Shown here: positions 45,039 to 56,466 of the stretch, in pieces
How the letters are laid out: each line of letters begins with the position of its first letter
Position numbering within the stretch: position 1 is the first letter of the stretch
Source: Bacillus mesophilus
GTDB lineage: Bacteria; Bacillota; Bacilli; Bacillales; SA4
Direction of reading: 5' to 3'
DNA length: 64,000 bases
Assembly: GCF_011008845.1 (NCBI RefSeq)
Contig: NZ_JAAIWM010000005.1
Coordinates: 303,621-367,620, forward strand
Made by a program: the position numbers and the translations under genes
The notes under the pieces: model-generated
The model's database searches: none
Seen by the model: only the letters and a program-made list of their open reading frames with translations
What the model was told of the DNA's origin: nothing

Positions 45039-45755
45039 CTATTGAATTGGTAGCTTATTAGGTGTACCAGGCTTACGTGGATATTTCTTCGGCGTTTTCT
45101 TTTCCTTTTTTATAACGAAAATGGAACGATCACTTTCTTCTGTTGGAAGTTTAAAGCGATGTTCTTCCAAAAGAGTTCCACCAAGTATTTTGATCGCAGC
45201 TTGTCCTTGCTCTAATTCCTCTTTTGCTGAAGCACCCTTCATAGCCACAAAAATACCGTCTTGCTTAACTAAAGGTAAACATAGCTCGCTTAACACCGAT
45301 AATCTAGCAACTGCTCTAGCTGTAACAATATCATAGCTTTCTCTAAAAGAATTATTTTGGCCAAAGGTCTCAGCTCTATCGTGGTAAAAATTTACATCTG
45401 TTAATTCTAACTGTTTAGCTAGTTCATTTAAAAAGGAAATCCGTTTTTGAAGCGAATCTACAATTGTTACCTTTAGATGTGGAAAGCAAATTTTTATAGG
45501 AATACTAGGAAAACCTGCCCCAGCGCCTACATCACAAATTGATAGTGGTGTTTTAAAATCCACAAAAAATGCTGCCGTAACAGAATCATAAAAATGCTTT
45601 AGATACACTTCCTCTTCATCTGTTATAGCTGTTAAATTCATTTTTTCATTCCACTCTACTAGCAGCTTGAAATATAACTTAAATTGTTCAATTTGCTTAG
45701 GAGAAAGAGTAATTCCCTTCTCCTCTAGCATTGTAAGAAAGTGTGTTTGATTCAT
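45039..45755 (-). CDS. rsmG: 16S rRNA guanine-527 N7-methyltransferase
   Basis: A 238-residue SAM methyltransferase (GidB) that modifies G527 of 16S rRNA; its loss gives low-level streptomycin resistance. The SAM motif is [14 protein letters not shown] at about 70-83. ATG 45755 is preferred, eight bases after AAAGGA; a start seven codons earlier has no good site. Short gap to mnmG. Confidence 0.97.
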   Translation of the reverse strand: MNQTHFLTMLEEKGITLSPKQIEQFKLYFKLLVEWNEKMNLTAITDEEEVYLKHFYDSVTAAFFVDFKTPLSICDVGAGAGFPSIPIKICFPHLKVTIVDSLQKRISFLNELAKQLELTDVNFYHDRAETFGQNNSFRESYDIVTARAVARLSVLSELCLPLVKQDGIFVAMKGASAKEELEQGQAAIKILGGTLLEEHRFKLPTEESDRSIFVIKKEKKTPKKYPRKPGTPNKLPIQ

Positions 45756-45779
45756 TATATAGTCCTTTCTTAACATTCT

Positions 45780-47672
45780 TTATTGGTTAGATACACGCGC
45801 TATTTTACCTTGTTCTAGGTAGATTAACAATATAGAAATATCCGCAGGGTTAACACCTGATACACGAGATGCTTGCCCAACTGATAATGGCCTTACTTCT
45901 TTTAGCTTTTGACGTGCTTCATTTGCTAAGCTTGAAATAGCATCATAATCAATATCTTCAGGAATCTTTTTGTTATCCATTTTCTTCATACGCTCGACTT
46001 GTTGTAAGGATTTCTCAATGTATCCTTCATATTTAATTTGAATCTCTACTTGTTCAGCAATTACATCAGAGATCTCTGTATCTGATTGTATGATATGGCG
46101 AATCTGTTCATAGGACATTTCAGGACGCTTTAACAGATCAGCGGCACGAATTCCATCTTTTAATTCACTTCCACCCGCATCTTTAATCAATTGTTGTAAA
46201 TCAGCTGATGGTTTAAGAATTAAGTTCTTTAATCTCTCTTTTTCTTGTTCAACTGTTGCTTTTTTCAAAATAAAACGTTGATAGCGCTCTTCAGGTATTA
46301 ACCCTATTTTATACCCAATTTCTGTAAGTCTTAAATCGGCGTTATCATGACGCAGCAATAAACGGTACTCAGCCCTTGAGGTTAATAAACGATAAGGTTC
46401 GTTTGTTCCTTTTGTAACTAAGTCATCTATTAGAACCCCAATATAAGCCTCTGAACGATCTAAAATCACTTCATCTTTACCTAATGCTTTAGCTGCAGCA
46501 TTAATTCCAGCCATTAGCCCTTGACCTGCTGCTTCTTCATAACCTGATGTACCGTTAATTTGCCCTGCCGTGTACAATGATTCAACCTTTTTAGTCTCTA
46601 AAGTTGGCCACAACTGAGTTGGAACAATTGAATCATATTCGATTGCATAGCCCGCTCTCATCATTTGTACATTCTCTAGGCCAGGTATTGAAGTTAGCAT
46701 TTTTCTCTGAATATCCTCTGGTAAGCTTGTTGATAAGCCTTGGACATAAACCTCTTGTGTATTTCGACCTTCAGGTTCTAAGAAAATTTGATGTCTCGGT
46801 TTATCATTAAAGCGGACAACTTTATCTTCTATAGAAGGACAATACCTAGGTCCAGTCCCCTTGATCATGCCTGAATACATAGGTGAACGGTGTAAATTAT
46901 CATCTATAATTTGATGTGTCTCCGGACTAGTATACGTAAGCCAGCATGGTATTTGGTCTGTTATAAAAGAAGTAGTTTCATATGAAAAAGCTCTTGGGAC
47001 ATCATCGCCAGGTTGAATTTCTGTTTTCGAATAATCGATGGAATGACTATTCACTCGCGGTGGTGTTCCTGTTTTAAAACGAACTAAATCAAAACCAAGT
47101 GCTTGTAAATGCTCAGATAGTTTTATAGAAGGTTGCTGATTATTTGGCCCACTTGAGTATTGCAAGTCACCAATAATAATTTTTCCTCTTAAAAAGGTAC
47201 CCGTTGTAATCACAACGGACTTTGCTTGATAGCGAGCTCCCGTATTTGTGATGATTCCTTTGCACTTATCATCTTCTACAATCAGTTCTTCTACCATTCC
47301 TTGTAATAGAGTAAGGTTTTCTTGATTTTCAATCGTCTTTTTGAGCTCATGCTGATAAGAGAACTTATCTGCTTGTGCCCGCAATGCTCGAACAGCAGGG
47401 CCTTTTCCAGTATTCAACATTCTCATTTGAATGTGAGTTTTATCTATATTTCTCCCCATCTCTCCACCAAGAGCATCTATTTCACGTACAACAATCCCTT
47501 TGGCAGGACCTCCAACAGATGGGTTACACGGCATAAACGCAACCATGTCTAAATTAATTGTAATCATCAGTGTTTTGGCGCCCATTCTAGCAGAAGCTAA
47601 ACCCGCTTCACAACCAGCATGACCAGCACCCACAACTATGACATCATAGCTACCTCCGTCATAATGTTGCAT
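45780..47672 (-). CDS. mnmG: tRNA uridine-34 modification enzyme MnmG
   Basis: A 630-residue FAD enzyme (GidA) that, with MnmE, adds the carboxymethylaminomethyl group to wobble U34 of tRNAs. The FAD Rossmann motif is [11 protein letters not shown] (about 14-24), with GGPAKG and the later [10 protein letters not shown] and [16 protein letters not shown]. Full length with an AGGAGG site. It follows mnmE by 22 bases. Confidence 0.98.
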   Translation of the reverse strand: MQHYDGGSYDVIVVGAGHAGCEAGLASARMGAKTLMITINLDMVAFMPCNPSVGGPAKGIVVREIDALGGEMGRNIDKTHIQMRMLNTGKGPAVRALRAQADKFSYQHELKKTIENQENLTLLQGMVEELIVEDDKCKGIITNTGARYQAKSVVITTGTFLRGKIIIGDLQYSSGPNNQQPSIKLSEHLQALGFDLVRFKTGTPPRVNSHSIDYSKTEIQPGDDVPRAFSYETTSFITDQIPCWLTYTSPETHQIIDDNLHRSPMYSGMIKGTGPRYCPSIEDKVVRFNDKPRHQIFLEPEGRNTQEVYVQGLSTSLPEDIQRKMLTSIPGLENVQMMRAGYAIEYDSIVPTQLWPTLETKKVESLYTAGQINGTSGYEEAAGQGLMAGINAAAKALGKDEVILDRSEAYIGVLIDDLVTKGTNEPYRLLTSRAEYRLLLRHDNADLRLTEIGYKIGLIPEERYQRFILKKATVEQEKERLKNLILKPSADLQQLIKDAGGSELKDGIRAADLLKRPEMSYEQIRHIIQSDTEISDVIAEQVEIQIKYEGYIEKSLQQVERMKKMDNKKIPEDIDYDAISSLANEARQKLKEVRPLSVGQASRVSGVNPADISILLIYLEQGKIARVSNQ

Positions 47673-47694
47673 ATTCTACCTCCTAAAATAAGAC

Positions 47695-49071
47695 CTATTT
47701 CCCGAGACAGAATTGAGAAAATAATTGGTCAATTAAACTTTCATGAACAGCGTCACCTAGAATCTCACCTAAAAGCTCCCAAGTTCTTGTTAAATCTATT
47801 TGTACTAAATCAATAGGCATACCACTTTCAATCCCCTGAATGGCATCCTGAATCGTTATATTCGCTTGTGTTAATAACGCTATATGACGTGTGTTTGATA
47901 CATATGTCATATCTTGTGCTTCAATAGAACCGGCAAAGAATAAAGAAGAAATAGCTTCCTCTAATTGGTCTATTCCCACATCATTTAATAGTGATGTGGT
48001 GATAAGCGGAGAATCTGCAGCTAATTCCTTAACCCGGTCCATATTTATTTTTGATGGTAGGTCTGTTTTATTAATAATGATGATCGTATTCATACCACTA
48101 ACTGCTGAAAACAGTTGCTCATCTTCAATAGTTAATTCATCATTAAAATTTAAAACAAGCAGGATTAAATCTGCTTCCTTTAAAACCTGTCTAGATTTCT
48201 CTACACCAATACGTTCGACAATGTCCTCAGTTTCTCTGATTCCAGCTGTATCGAGTAGTCGAAGAGGGACACCTCTAACATTAACAAATTCTTCGATTAC
48301 ATCTCTTGTAGTCCCAGGAATATCGGTTACAATTGCTTTATTTTCATGTACAAGACTGTTTAATAACGATGATTTACCGACGTTTGGCCTACCTATAATT
48401 ACAGTCGAAAGTCCTTCTCTTAAAATTTTGCCCTGTTGAGAGGTCTGGAGTAACTTGCCAATCTCAAGGTGAACCTTGCGTGATTTCTCAATAAGTAAGG
48501 AATGTGTCATTTCCTCTACATCATCATATTCAGGATAATCAATATTTACCTCTACGTGAGCTAAGGTTTCCAACAGTTCTTGGCGTAATTTTTGAATTAA
48601 CCTTGAGAGCCTTCCCTCCATTTGACCTAATGCAACATTCATGGCTCGGTCTGTCTTAGCACGAATTAGATCGATTACTGCCTCTGCTTGTGATAAGTCA
48701 ATTCGACCATTTAAGAAGGCTCTTTTAGTAAACTCTCCTGGCTCTGCCAGTCTTGCACCACTCTCAAGTATTAATTGAAGTACTCTATTTACCGAAACTA
48801 ATCCCCCGTGGCAATTAATTTCTATTATATTTTCTCTAGTAAAGGTTTTTGGTGCTTTTAATACAGTAACCATAACCTCTTCTACCACTTTTTCTGTTTT
48901 CGGATCGATGATATGACCGTAATGTATAGTATGGGAAGGTACTTCTGTTAACTGCTTACCTTTAAAGATTCTATTTGCAATCGGGATACTTTCCTCTCCG
49001 CTCAAACGAACGATTGCAATAGCTCCTTCCCCCATTGGAGTGGATATTGCTGCTATTGTATCTAGATCCAT
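47695..49071 (-). CDS. mnmE: tRNA modification GTPase MnmE
   Basis: A 458-residue GTPase (TrmE/ThdF), partner of MnmG. The N-terminal folate-binding domain has [19 protein letters not shown]; the G domain (about 215-380) has [20 protein letters not shown] and NKTD; the C-terminus ends with QFCLGK carrying the conserved cysteine. Upstream lies a DnaA-box cluster. Confidence 0.98.
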   Translation of the reverse strand: MDLDTIAAISTPMGEGAIAIVRLSGEESIPIANRIFKGKQLTEVPSHTIHYGHIIDPKTEKVVEEVMVTVLKAPKTFTRENIIEINCHGGLVSVNRVLQLILESGARLAEPGEFTKRAFLNGRIDLSQAEAVIDLIRAKTDRAMNVALGQMEGRLSRLIQKLRQELLETLAHVEVNIDYPEYDDVEEMTHSLLIEKSRKVHLEIGKLLQTSQQGKILREGLSTVIIGRPNVGKSSLLNSLVHENKAIVTDIPGTTRDVIEEFVNVRGVPLRLLDTAGIRETEDIVERIGVEKSRQVLKEADLILLVLNFNDELTIEDEQLFSAVSGMNTIIIINKTDLPSKINMDRVKELAADSPLITTSLLNDVGIDQLEEAISSLFFAGSIEAQDMTYVSNTRHIALLTQANITIQDAIQGIESGMPIDLVQIDLTRTWELLGEILGDAVHESLIDQLFSQFCLGK

Positions 49072-49124
49072 GGCTATGGTTTCACCTCTCTCTTCTTCCT
49101 ACTTCTCTTTTCTCTCTAATAAAA

Positions 49125-49240
49125 TTATCCACAAGTATCGTTTAGGTCTATTATTCCCCATTTTTTATATTATCAATCTTATCCACTGTGGATAACTTGT
49201 CCGACACAATTCTCCATATACCAATTCTAACTTATCCACA
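49125..49240. promoter_or_regulatory. DnaA-box cluster between jag and mnmE
   Basis: TTATCCACAA (49125-49134), a back-to-back pair TTATCCACTGTGGATAA (49179-49195) and TTATCCACA (49232-49240). The gap from 49072 to 49456 has no gene. Confidence 0.75.
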
Positions 49241-49456
49241 ACACTACTGACAATAATAAAACAGTATTTGGACGATGAATTTGCACTATGTTTGTCACAT
49301 TTTAGAGTTTTTCATAAAAAAATACGCAAACACTCTGTTTTCCCTGACAAGTAAATCTTGCTTTAGAACGGTAAGAGTTAATTTGTTCAAGGCTCTTAAT
49401 GCCTGCGCGATTTAGCCATAATAGCTATACTTATAGCTTCTCTACTTACACAAAAA

Positions 49457-49490
49457 AAATCCTAGATTCAAATGATTGAATCTAGGATTT
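49457..49490 (-). terminator. terminator after jag
   Basis: A 15-bp perfect stem (AAATCCTAGATTCAA and its complement) with a four-base loop and a T-run on the minus strand. Confidence 0.9.
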
Positions 49491-49497
49491 CAACAGA

Positions 49498-50118
49498 CTA
49501 TTTCTTTGGTGAAATAACTAGGTGTCTATATGGTTCTACTCCAGTAGAAAAGGTTTTTACTTGTTTATTTTTTATTAATGAAGAATGGATAATCTTTCTT
49601 TCAAAAGATGGCATGGGTTCAAGAGGAACATCTTTCCCCGTTCTCAAAGCTTGATCAGCTAATCGTCCGGCTAAAATGACTAAAGTTTCTTTTCTCCGTG
49701 CTCGGTAATTTTCTGCATCAATAACAATGGTCGTAAACTGATGTGTATGTCGATTGTAAACTAGCTGAGCAAGATATTGAAGAGAATTAAGAGTAGAACC
49801 TCTTTTTCCTATTACCTTTGCAATATCTTTTCCTGTCAGCTTAAAGTTCACTTCACGATCCTTCTCTGTCACCGTGATGATCGCATCAATACCCATTTTA
49901 CTAACTACATTTTCTATAAATTGCTTTGCTTCTTGAACTGGATTAACTTTAACAGTAACCTTTACAACCGAAAGCCTAGCTCCAAATAAACCTAGAAATC
50001 CTTTTTTACCTTCGTCAATAACCTCGATGTTAACATCATTTCTATTTGCTTGTAATTGAGCTAAGGCCGACTCTAATGCATCATTAACACTTGGACCAGT
50101 AGCCGTTACCTCTTTCAC
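49498..50118 (-). CDS. jag: RNA-binding protein Jag / KhpB
   Basis: A 206-residue protein: Jag N-terminal domain ([19 protein letters not shown]), KH domain (ITGKR-like [14 protein letters not shown], about 110-125) and a C-terminal R3H domain ([29 protein letters not shown]). It binds RNA together with KhpA and affects cell elongation and sporulation. Its start overlaps the end of yidC by four bases, the conserved spoIIIJ-jag pair. Confidence 0.97.
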   Translation of the reverse strand: MKEVTATGPSVNDALESALAQLQANRNDVNIEVIDEGKKGFLGLFGARLSVVKVTVKVNPVQEAKQFIENVVSKMGIDAIITVTEKDREVNFKLTGKDIAKVIGKRGSTLNSLQYLAQLVYNRHTHQFTTIVIDAENYRARRKETLVILAGRLADQALRTGKDVPLEPMPSFERKIIHSSLIKNKQVKTFSTGVEPYRHLVISPKK

Positions 50119-50891
50119 TTTTTCGCTTCCCCCGCATTTCCTGAAAGATCCTTTAATTCAGGGCCTTTGATTAAGAAAGTTTGGACGATCATAAAGATAT
50201 TACCAACTACCCAATATAGAGATAGTGCTGCTGGGAATGTAACCGCAAAAACAACGATCATAATTGGCATGATCCAAAGCATCATAGCCATTTGAGGGTT
50301 TTGCATTGCAGCTCCACTAGCCATCATAATCTTCTGTTGAATAAACGTTGTAATACCTGCTACTACAGGTAGGATAAAGTATGGATCTGGCTCTCCTAGA
50401 TCAAACCATAAAAAGTTATGAGTCGAGATTTCACCAGTTCTCATGATTGCATGGTAAAATGCAATCAGAATTGGCATTTGTATTAAAATCGGCATACATC
50501 CAGCTAGTGGATTTACTCCATGCTTTTGGAATAATGCCATCGTTTCTTGTTGTAACTTCTGCTGTGTCTTTTGATCCTTTGAGCTATATTGCTCACGTAG
50601 CTTTTGCATTTCAGGTTGTAATGCCTGCATTGCTTTTGAACTTTTCGTTTGTTTGATCATTAAAGGTAGTAAAGCGAAACGAATAATCAGTGTTACAATA
50701 ATAATGGATAGTCCGTAGCTTTCTCCTAATAATTCTGCAAAATAAATGATTAACCAAGATAATGGATAGACAAAATACTTATTCCATACTCCTTCACTTT
50801 CTGCAGTGATCGGCACATTTACTTCTGTACAGCCTGTTAAAGTTGCTAGAACAAGCAGCAGGCCTATGAATATTGCTAACCTTTTCTTCAC
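50115..50891 (-). CDS. yidC: membrane protein insertase YidC / SpoIIIJ
   Basis: A 258-residue insertase of the YidC/Oxa1 family. A lipoprotein signal ends at LATLTG-Cys21. Five membrane spans follow, with the cytoplasmic coiled-coil loop ([20 protein letters not shown]) after the first. It inserts proteins into the membrane alone or with SecYEG, and the SpoIIIJ type is needed for forespore sigma-G activation. Upstream is rnpA. Confidence 0.97.
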   Translation of the reverse strand: MKKRLAIFIGLLLVLATLTGCTEVNVPITAESEGVWNKYFVYPLSWLIIYFAELLGESYGLSIIIVTLIIRFALLPLMIKQTKSSKAMQALQPEMQKLREQYSSKDQKTQQKLQQETMALFQKHGVNPLAGCMPILIQMPILIAFYHAIMRTGEISTHNFLWFDLGEPDPYFILPVVAGITTFIQQKIMMASGAAMQNPQMAMMLWIMPIMIVVFAVTFPAALSLYWVVGNIFMIVQTFLIKGPELKDLSGNAGEAKK

Positions 50892-51104
50892 TACTAATGA
50901 ATCCTCCTTTAAACATCCAACAATCGTATGAATAATTGCTGATTCCTATATTGAAGTCTCTTAATTTAAGAAAGACTTCTAGAATATCTTCGTAACAATA
51001 CTTACTTACCAGAAATATTGTATCATCTTTCATCGAAAATATCTTTTATATGAACAAATAAAAGCATGACAAATTCAGCAACGATTTTGTCGAAAAATCA
51101 ACTC

Positions 51105-51449
51105 TTAGCGTCGTTGCAAAATTTTTGCCCTTTTACAAACATGTTCTAGCGAAGCTTTTACTTCATGATAATCCATGTCTGCAGTTGGTTTTCTAGCAAT
51201 AATTACAAGTTCCTTGCCGCTTTTAATATAATCCTTAAATTCAAACATAACCTGTCGAATCAACCGTTTTATTCGGTTACGCGTTACTGCATTACCGATT
51301 TTTTTACTAACTGAAAGACCAATTCTAAAGGTTTGATTACCTGGATCATCTAGTACATAAATGACAAACTGACGATTCGCAGTAGAGATCCCCTTTTTAA
51401 AAACAGCCTGGAAGTCTTCATTTTTTTTAATTCTGTGTTGTTTATTCAT
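51105..51449 (-). CDS. rnpA: ribonuclease P protein component
   Basis: A 114-residue protein subunit of RNase P, which with the RNA removes 5' leaders of tRNA precursors. [25 protein letters not shown] is the RNR RNA-binding motif. The ATG at 51449 ([14 protein letters not shown]) follows GGAGTG and gives the family-normal length; the longer frame from 51503 does not. A terminator-like hairpin stands between it and rpmH. Confidence 0.97.
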   Translation of the reverse strand: MNKQHRIKKNEDFQAVFKKGISTANRQFVIYVLDDPGNQTFRIGLSVSKKIGNAVTRNRIKRLIRQVMFEFKDYIKSGKELVIIARKPTADMDYHEVKASLEHVCKRAKILQRR

Positions 51450-51581
51450 AGATAACACTCCAATTTTGCGATACAAGTTGATATCTTTGCCATCGTACCT
51501 CAAAATTCTCTATTTTATACCCTATTTAGTAAATCAAAAATGACAATAATATTTGAATTTATCCCAATTCTAACTGAAAAA

Positions 51582-51607
51582 AAGACCACTGTTCAGACAG
51601 TGGTCTT
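51582..51607 (-). terminator. hairpin with U-run between rpmH and rnpA
   Basis: AAGACCACTG and CAGTGGTCTT arms, six-base loop, followed on the minus strand by seven T. It overlaps the rpmH stop codon, so it would stop or thin transcription into rnpA. Confidence 0.85.
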
Positions 51608-51740
51608 AAGCTGATAATACCTTTCTTCCTCTTTGACGACGACGAGCTAATACTTTTCTTCCATTTGCACTGCTCATGCGGCTACGGAATCCGTGAACTT
51701 TACTACGCTTACGCTTATTAGGTTGGAATGTACGTTTCAT
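51606..51740 (-). CDS. rpmH: 50S ribosomal protein L34
   Basis: A 44-residue, highly basic L34 ([18 protein letters not shown]...[12 protein letters not shown]). ATG 51740 follows AGGAGGTG at ideal spacing. It is the classical gene bordering the bacterial origin. No other small gene lies in the leader. Confidence 0.98.
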   Translation of the reverse strand: MKRTFQPNKRKRSKVHGFRSRMSSANGRKVLARRRQRGRKVLSA

Positions 51741-52920
51741 TATTTATGACACCTCCTGAAAATTTAATCTCGCAATTAGATTTCTCTAACTACATTATAA
51801 CACTAGGCAATTCCCTATATGAAAGGACCTTAGTTCATGCATTGATTCAGATCATACCTTATTTAGCAATCTAAAAGTATAGGAATTGCTCATAAACAAC
51901 AAAACAATCTTTAATGCTCATAACTTTTAATAAAAAAAATTAGCTAAAGACAGTCTTTATAATTATAGAGAACGAAACTAATAAATGTCAACTTGATTTC
52001 CAAAAACCCAATAATTTCTTTTTTATGTTATTTTTAAAAATTAAACTAAAAATGTGGTTTATCCCGCTTTTAATCTTACCATTTTACATTTTAGTAACTC
52101 AAATAAAAGTTTGATCAGTAAAAATTCCTCTTAGATTCTCGTCTCACTTGCGAGTTATTAAATTCCTAATATGTACTGCACTTTTATCGTTTAGATTAAG
52201 AAGATCTCTACTTCTCAAGGAAATTTAGCTTTTTACTTAAGGTCTAAGGTCCTTCCACCATACAATCAGGTTAGGAACAGCCTTTACGGAAGAATCTTCG
52301 CTTACTTTTTTGTATCTGGACAGTGTTCTTTCCACTTGCTCGCTCCGTTTCACTTCTGTCTAAATTCAATATCAATTATTTTTACGAAAATAGTATTACG
52401 GAGTCTCGTTAGAAAAAGCTCCTGCTCGTTACTTCGTAGGTTAATTTGGCTTATTGATAAAACAAGCCAATGCAGAGCTACATTACGAAAGGAGCTATTT
52501 AAAGGATTTCTCAAAAATCGTTTTAAACATATCAATCTGGATATTTACTCAATACTTAATACCAATTTTTAAATAATTATATTAATGTACCTAAAAACTA
52601 ATCCAGGTTTTGTTTCGAGCACACCGAACTGAATTTTTTATATTAACACTCTAATCTTTTAGTTTCGATTCTTTCTTCTTTTTTTATCATTATTACTACT
52701 TCACCAATGTAACTTCTCTTCAAAGCACCCCTTCTTCTTTTTTGAAATTAAGTTTCTTACTCTCTCCGAAAAAATGTGCTTTTGAGCATAAGTGCCCTTA
52801 GTTAGGCTTACACTATTTTACAGAGTCTTTTTTCTACATGATTTAGCTGGATAAAGTTGTATTTTTAAACTTAGAATTTCTTCCTTATACCTTTACCTTA
52901 AATTTGTTGATTTTCCCCCA
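51741..52920. other. long noncoding region on the rpmH side of oriC
   Basis: About 1.2 kb without DnaA boxes or a supportable gene. Two opposing frames at 52336-52572 (+) and 52350-52535 (-) cover each other and lack ribosome binding sites. The rpmH promoter must lie in the first part. Confidence 0.55.
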
Positions 52921-52930
52921 AAAACCTACC

Positions 52931-53195
52931 TGTGGATAATTTCATTAACCTTCTCAAACATATTTCAACAGTTATCGACAAGTTTTACACAGTATCTTGT
53001 GTTGTGGATAAAAAATACCCACAAGTTGTTGTGGTTGTGGATAAGTATTAAAAAACCGTTGCATTACGGTATTTATTTTGATACTATAGTTATGTTTTCA
53101 CTCTTAATTAATGACAATGACATATTAGACTATCCACAGGTTGTGGATAGATTGTGGATAGATTATACAGAGGCTGTTAAAAAGGTTGTCCACAA
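52931..53195. promoter_or_regulatory. oriC: oriC, upstream DnaA-box cluster
   Basis: DnaA boxes TGTGGATAA (52931), TTGTGGATAA (53002 and 53035), CTATCCACA (53130), TTGTGGATAG (53141 and 53152) and TTGTCCACAA (53186), with a weaker TTATCGACA (52972). They lie just before dnaA and match the upstream half of the bipartite Bacillus origin; they also allow DnaA autoregulation. Confidence 0.92.
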
Positions 53196-53337
53196 ACAGT
53201 GAATACTGTCGAAAACCCACTTTTCTACTATATATATGTTTACTAACAGGTACTGTGGAAATGTATAGTTATTCAACGCTATGCAACGCCTTATACAAAG
53301 ATTGTACAGGGTGAATTTGGAGCAAAGGAGGGATAGT

Positions 53338-54687
53338 TTGGAAAATATCTCTGACTTATGGGATAAAGCCTTAAAAGAAATTGAGAAAAAGTTGAGTAAG
53401 CCTAGCTTTGAAACGTGGTTAAAATCAACAAAAGCACATGCTCTTCAAAATAATACATTAGTGATCACAGCTCCAAATGAATTTGCTAGAGATTGGTTAG
53501 AGTCCAGATACTCTTCCCTAATTGGTGAAACAATCTATGATATTACTGGAGCAGAGCTAGAGATTAAGTTCATCATTCCTCAAAATCAGATGGAAGAAGA
53601 CTTTGATCTTGTGATGCCAAAGAAAAAAACTCAAAAAGTTGATGATGAGCCTCACGAGTTGCCGCAAAGTATGTTAAATCCTAAATATACCTTTGATACC
53701 TTTGTAATTGGTTCAGGTAACCGCTTCGCTCACGCTGCTTCATTAGCAGTAGCAGAGGCTCCTGCAAAAGCCTATAACCCGCTATTTATATATGGTGGTG
53801 TAGGATTAGGGAAAACTCACTTAATGCACGCGATTGGACATTATGTAATCGACCATAATCCATCTGCAAAGGTTGTTTATTTATCATCAGAAAAATTCAC
53901 AAATGAGTTCATTAACTCGATTCGAGATAATAAAGCTGTTGATTTTAGAAATAAATATAGAAGTGTTGATGTTCTTTTAATAGACGATATTCAGTTTCTT
54001 GCTGGAAAAGAACAAACACAAGAGGAATTCTTCCATACATTTAATACCCTTCATGAGGAAAGTAAACAAATTGTCATTTCCAGTGATCGACCACCTAAAG
54101 AAATCCCAACACTAGAAGATCGTCTTAGATCAAGATTTGAATGGGGATTAATCACAGATATTACTCCTCCTGACTTAGAAACAAGGATAGCTATTTTACG
54201 CAAGAAGGCTAAAGCTGAAGGGCTAGATATTCCTAATGAAGTCATGCTTTATATTGCTAATCAAATTGACTCAAATATTCGAGAATTAGAAGGTGCCTTA
54301 ATACGAGTAGTTGCCTATTCATCATTAATTAATAAAGATATTAATGCTGACTTAGCAGCTGATGCATTAAAAGACATTATTCCAAGTTCTAAGCCTAAAG
54401 TAATTACTATTCTTGATATACAACGTATCGTTGGGCAACAATACAACATAAAGCTAGAGGATTTTAAAGCAAAAAAGAGAACGAAATCTGTTGCCTTTCC
54501 AAGACAGGTTGCTATGTATCTATCAAGAGAACTAACTGACTTTTCATTACCTAAAATAGGTGAAGAGTTTGGTGGACGCGATCATACAACCGTCATTCAT
54601 GCACATGAGAAGATTTCAACCTTGCTACAATCAGACTCACAGCTTCAAAAACAGATAAAAGATATTCAAGGACTCTTAAAGAACTAA
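53338..54687 (+). CDS. dnaA: replication initiator DnaA
   Basis: A 449-residue AAA+ initiator. Domain I starts [27 protein letters not shown]; the AAA+ domain has [13 protein letters not shown] (Walker A, about 150-162) and [13 protein letters not shown]; the C-terminal DNA-binding domain has the signature [11 protein letters not shown]. The start is a TTG at 53338, five bases after AAAGGAGGG; the frame continues upstream but without conservation. DnaA opens oriC and also regulates genes through DnaA boxes. Confidence 0.98.
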   Translation: MENISDLWDKALKEIEKKLSKPSFETWLKSTKAHALQNNTLVITAPNEFARDWLESRYSSLIGETIYDITGAELEIKFIIPQNQMEEDFDLVMPKKKTQKVDDEPHELPQSMLNPKYTFDTFVIGSGNRFAHAASLAVAEAPAKAYNPLFIYGGVGLGKTHLMHAIGHYVIDHNPSAKVVYLSSEKFTNEFINSIRDNKAVDFRNKYRSVDVLLIDDIQFLAGKEQTQEEFFHTFNTLHEESKQIVISSDRPPKEIPTLEDRLRSRFEWGLITDITPPDLETRIAILRKKAKAEGLDIPNEVMLYIANQIDSNIRELEGALIRVVAYSSLINKDINADLAADALKDIIPSSKPKVITILDIQRIVGQQYNIKLEDFKAKKRTKSVAFPRQVAMYLSRELTDFSLPKIGEEFGGRDHTTVIHAHEKISTLLQSDSQLQKQIKDIQGLLKN

Positions 54688-54735
54688 TTTATTCTCTTAA
54701 TAGTGTGTATAACAGGAACATACTTACGCACAGTC

Positions 54736-54842
54736 TGTCCACATGTGGATAGACTGTGTTCCTTTCTTCTATTGAGGTTATCCACAAATCCACAGGCCCT
54801 ATTACTATTACTACTATTTTTTAAATAAAATATTATTATATG
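54736..54842. promoter_or_regulatory. oriC: oriC, unwinding side (DnaA boxes, DnaA-trios, AT-rich DUE)
   Basis: In order: TGTCCACA and TGTGGATAG back to back (54736-54752), TTATCCACAA at 54778-54787 with ATCCACAGG behind it, a triplet run ATTACTATTACTACTATT at 54801-54818 that fits DnaA-trios, and an AT-only stretch to 54842. The order closely resembles the B. subtilis unwinding site between dnaA and dnaN. Confidence 0.93.
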
Positions 54843-54882
54843 AGTAGGCAAATCGATTTATGACGAAATGAGGTTTTTAACA

Positions 54883-56022
54883 ATGAAATTTTCAATTCAA
54901 AAGGATTATCTTGTTCAAGGTGTTCAAGATGTAATGAAGGCAGTTTCTTCTAGAACCACGATTCCTATTCTTACTGGTATAAAAATGGTAGCTTCAGAAG
55001 ATGGCGTTACACTAACTGGAAGTGATTCAGATATCTCAATTGAATCTTTTATCCCATTAGAAGAAGCAGGAGATGAAATTGTAGAGGTTGAACAAAGAGG
55101 AAGCATCGTCCTACAAGCACGTTTCTTTAGTGAAATTGTAAAAAAGCTACCTCAGGATACTGTTGAGATCGAGGTCATTAATCAACTACAAACTGTGATT
55201 CGTTCAGGTAAAGCAGAATTTAACCTAAATGGAATTGATGCAGAAGAATATCCAATGTTACCAGTCGTAAGTGAAGAAAATGTGTTTTCTATCCCTGCAG
55301 ATTTACTAAAACACATGATCAGACAAACAGTATTTGCCGTATCAGCTTCTGAAACAAGACCTGTTCTTACAGGTGTTAACTGGAAGATTGAAAATAATGA
55401 GTTACAGTGTATTGCTACAGATAGTCATCGTTTAGCTTTCCGTAAGGCTTTAATTGAATCTGCTAATTCAATACCTGGAGCGAATGTAGTTATACCAGGT
55501 AAGAGCTTAAATGAATTAAGTAAAATTCTAGATGATACAACTGATAAAGTTGATATCTTTATGACGGAACAACAAGTACTATTCAAAATGAAGAATATAT
55601 TATTCTTCTCTAGATTATTAGATGGAAATTATCCAGACACCTCACGATTAATCCCAACTGAAAGCAAAACGGATATATTCCTTAATGGCAAGGAATTCCT
55701 TCAAGCAATTGATCGTGCTTCACTTTTAGCTAGAGAAGGAAGAAATAATGTTGTTAAATTTAGTACATTAGAAAATGGTTTAGTAGAAGTTTCTTCTGAT
55801 TCTCCAGAGATTGGGAAAGTAACAGAAGAGCTACAGAGTGAGAAGATCGATGGAGAAGAGCTAAAAATCTCCTTTAGTGCAAAGTTCATGATGGATGCAC
55901 TAAAAGCTATTGATGGAACAGAAGTAAAAATTAGCTTTACTGGTGCGATGAGACCATTCTTTATCCAACCAGTAAATGATGATAAAACGTTACAGTTAAT
56001 TCTTCCAGTAAGGACATACTAG
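54883..56022 (+). CDS. dnaN: DNA polymerase III sliding clamp (beta)
   Basis: A 379-residue clamp with three similar domains. MKFSIQKDYLVQGVQDVMKAVSSRTTIPIL opens domain 1; VFAVSASETRPVLTG marks domain 2; the end LILPVRTY is conserved. The ATG at 54883 follows GAGG and gives the normal N-terminus; the frame start at 54868 does not. It holds polymerases on DNA and triggers RIDA-like control of DnaA through YabA. Confidence 0.98.
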   Translation: MKFSIQKDYLVQGVQDVMKAVSSRTTIPILTGIKMVASEDGVTLTGSDSDISIESFIPLEEAGDEIVEVEQRGSIVLQARFFSEIVKKLPQDTVEIEVINQLQTVIRSGKAEFNLNGIDAEEYPMLPVVSEENVFSIPADLLKHMIRQTVFAVSASETRPVLTGVNWKIENNELQCIATDSHRLAFRKALIESANSIPGANVVIPGKSLNELSKILDDTTDKVDIFMTEQQVLFKMKNILFFSRLLDGNYPDTSRLIPTESKTDIFLNGKEFLQAIDRASLLAREGRNNVVKFSTLENGLVEVSSDSPEIGKVTEELQSEKIDGEELKISFSAKFMMDALKAIDGTEVKISFTGAMRPFFIQPVNDDKTLQLILPVRTY

Positions 56023-56113
56023 TATAAGTATTGCGGTTAACTAGCTCTGCTAGTAGACTCAATAGTCGATCATTCATTAGTGATCTGAACTTGGAAGGGT
56101 TCTAAATATGTAT

Positions 56114-56166
56114 AAAAGAAAGCTACGAAGGCAATGAAAGTTTAACTTCCCTTCTAGCTTTCTTTT
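56114..56166 (+). terminator. terminator after dnaN
   Basis: AAAAGAAAGCTACGAAGG and CCTTCTAGCTTTCTTTT arms around a 17-base loop, ending in T; some bidirectional potential. Confidence 0.75.
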
Positions 56167-56226
56167 ATTGTTCTTTAAAATCTAGTACAATTAGATATAT
56201 ACAAATATAAGAAAGCAGGAGATAGA

Positions 56227-56448
56227 ATGACAAAGGAAGTAACCATTCATTCAGAATATATTACTCTTGGGCAATTTCTTAAGTTAGCTGATATTATTGA
56301 TTCAGGTGGTATGGCAAAGTGGTTCTTACAAGAACATCATATTACTGTAAACGGAGAAGAAGATAACAGACGTGGGAGAAAACTTCGTGATGGAGACTCC
56401 ATTGTTATTAAAGACGTAGGAAGGTTTACAGTTAGTACAAAAGAATGA
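56227..56448 (+). CDS. yaaA: S4-domain RNA-binding protein YaaA
   Basis: A 73-residue protein consisting of an S4 domain (GGMAKWFLQEHHITVNGEEDNRRGRKLRDGDSI). It lies between dnaN and recF in Firmicutes; it probably binds RNA, possibly the ribosome, role unsettled. GCAGGAGAT precedes the ATG. Confidence 0.95.
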   Translation: MTKEVTIHSEYITLGQFLKLADIIDSGGMAKWFLQEHHITVNGEEDNRRGRKLRDGDSIVIKDVGRFTVSTKE

Positions 56449-56466
56449 TATGTGGGGGAATTCCCT

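Noticed and set aside
52336..52572. Opposing small frames in the oriC-side spacer
   Set aside because: They overlap on both strands, have no ribosome binding sites and resemble nothing known.
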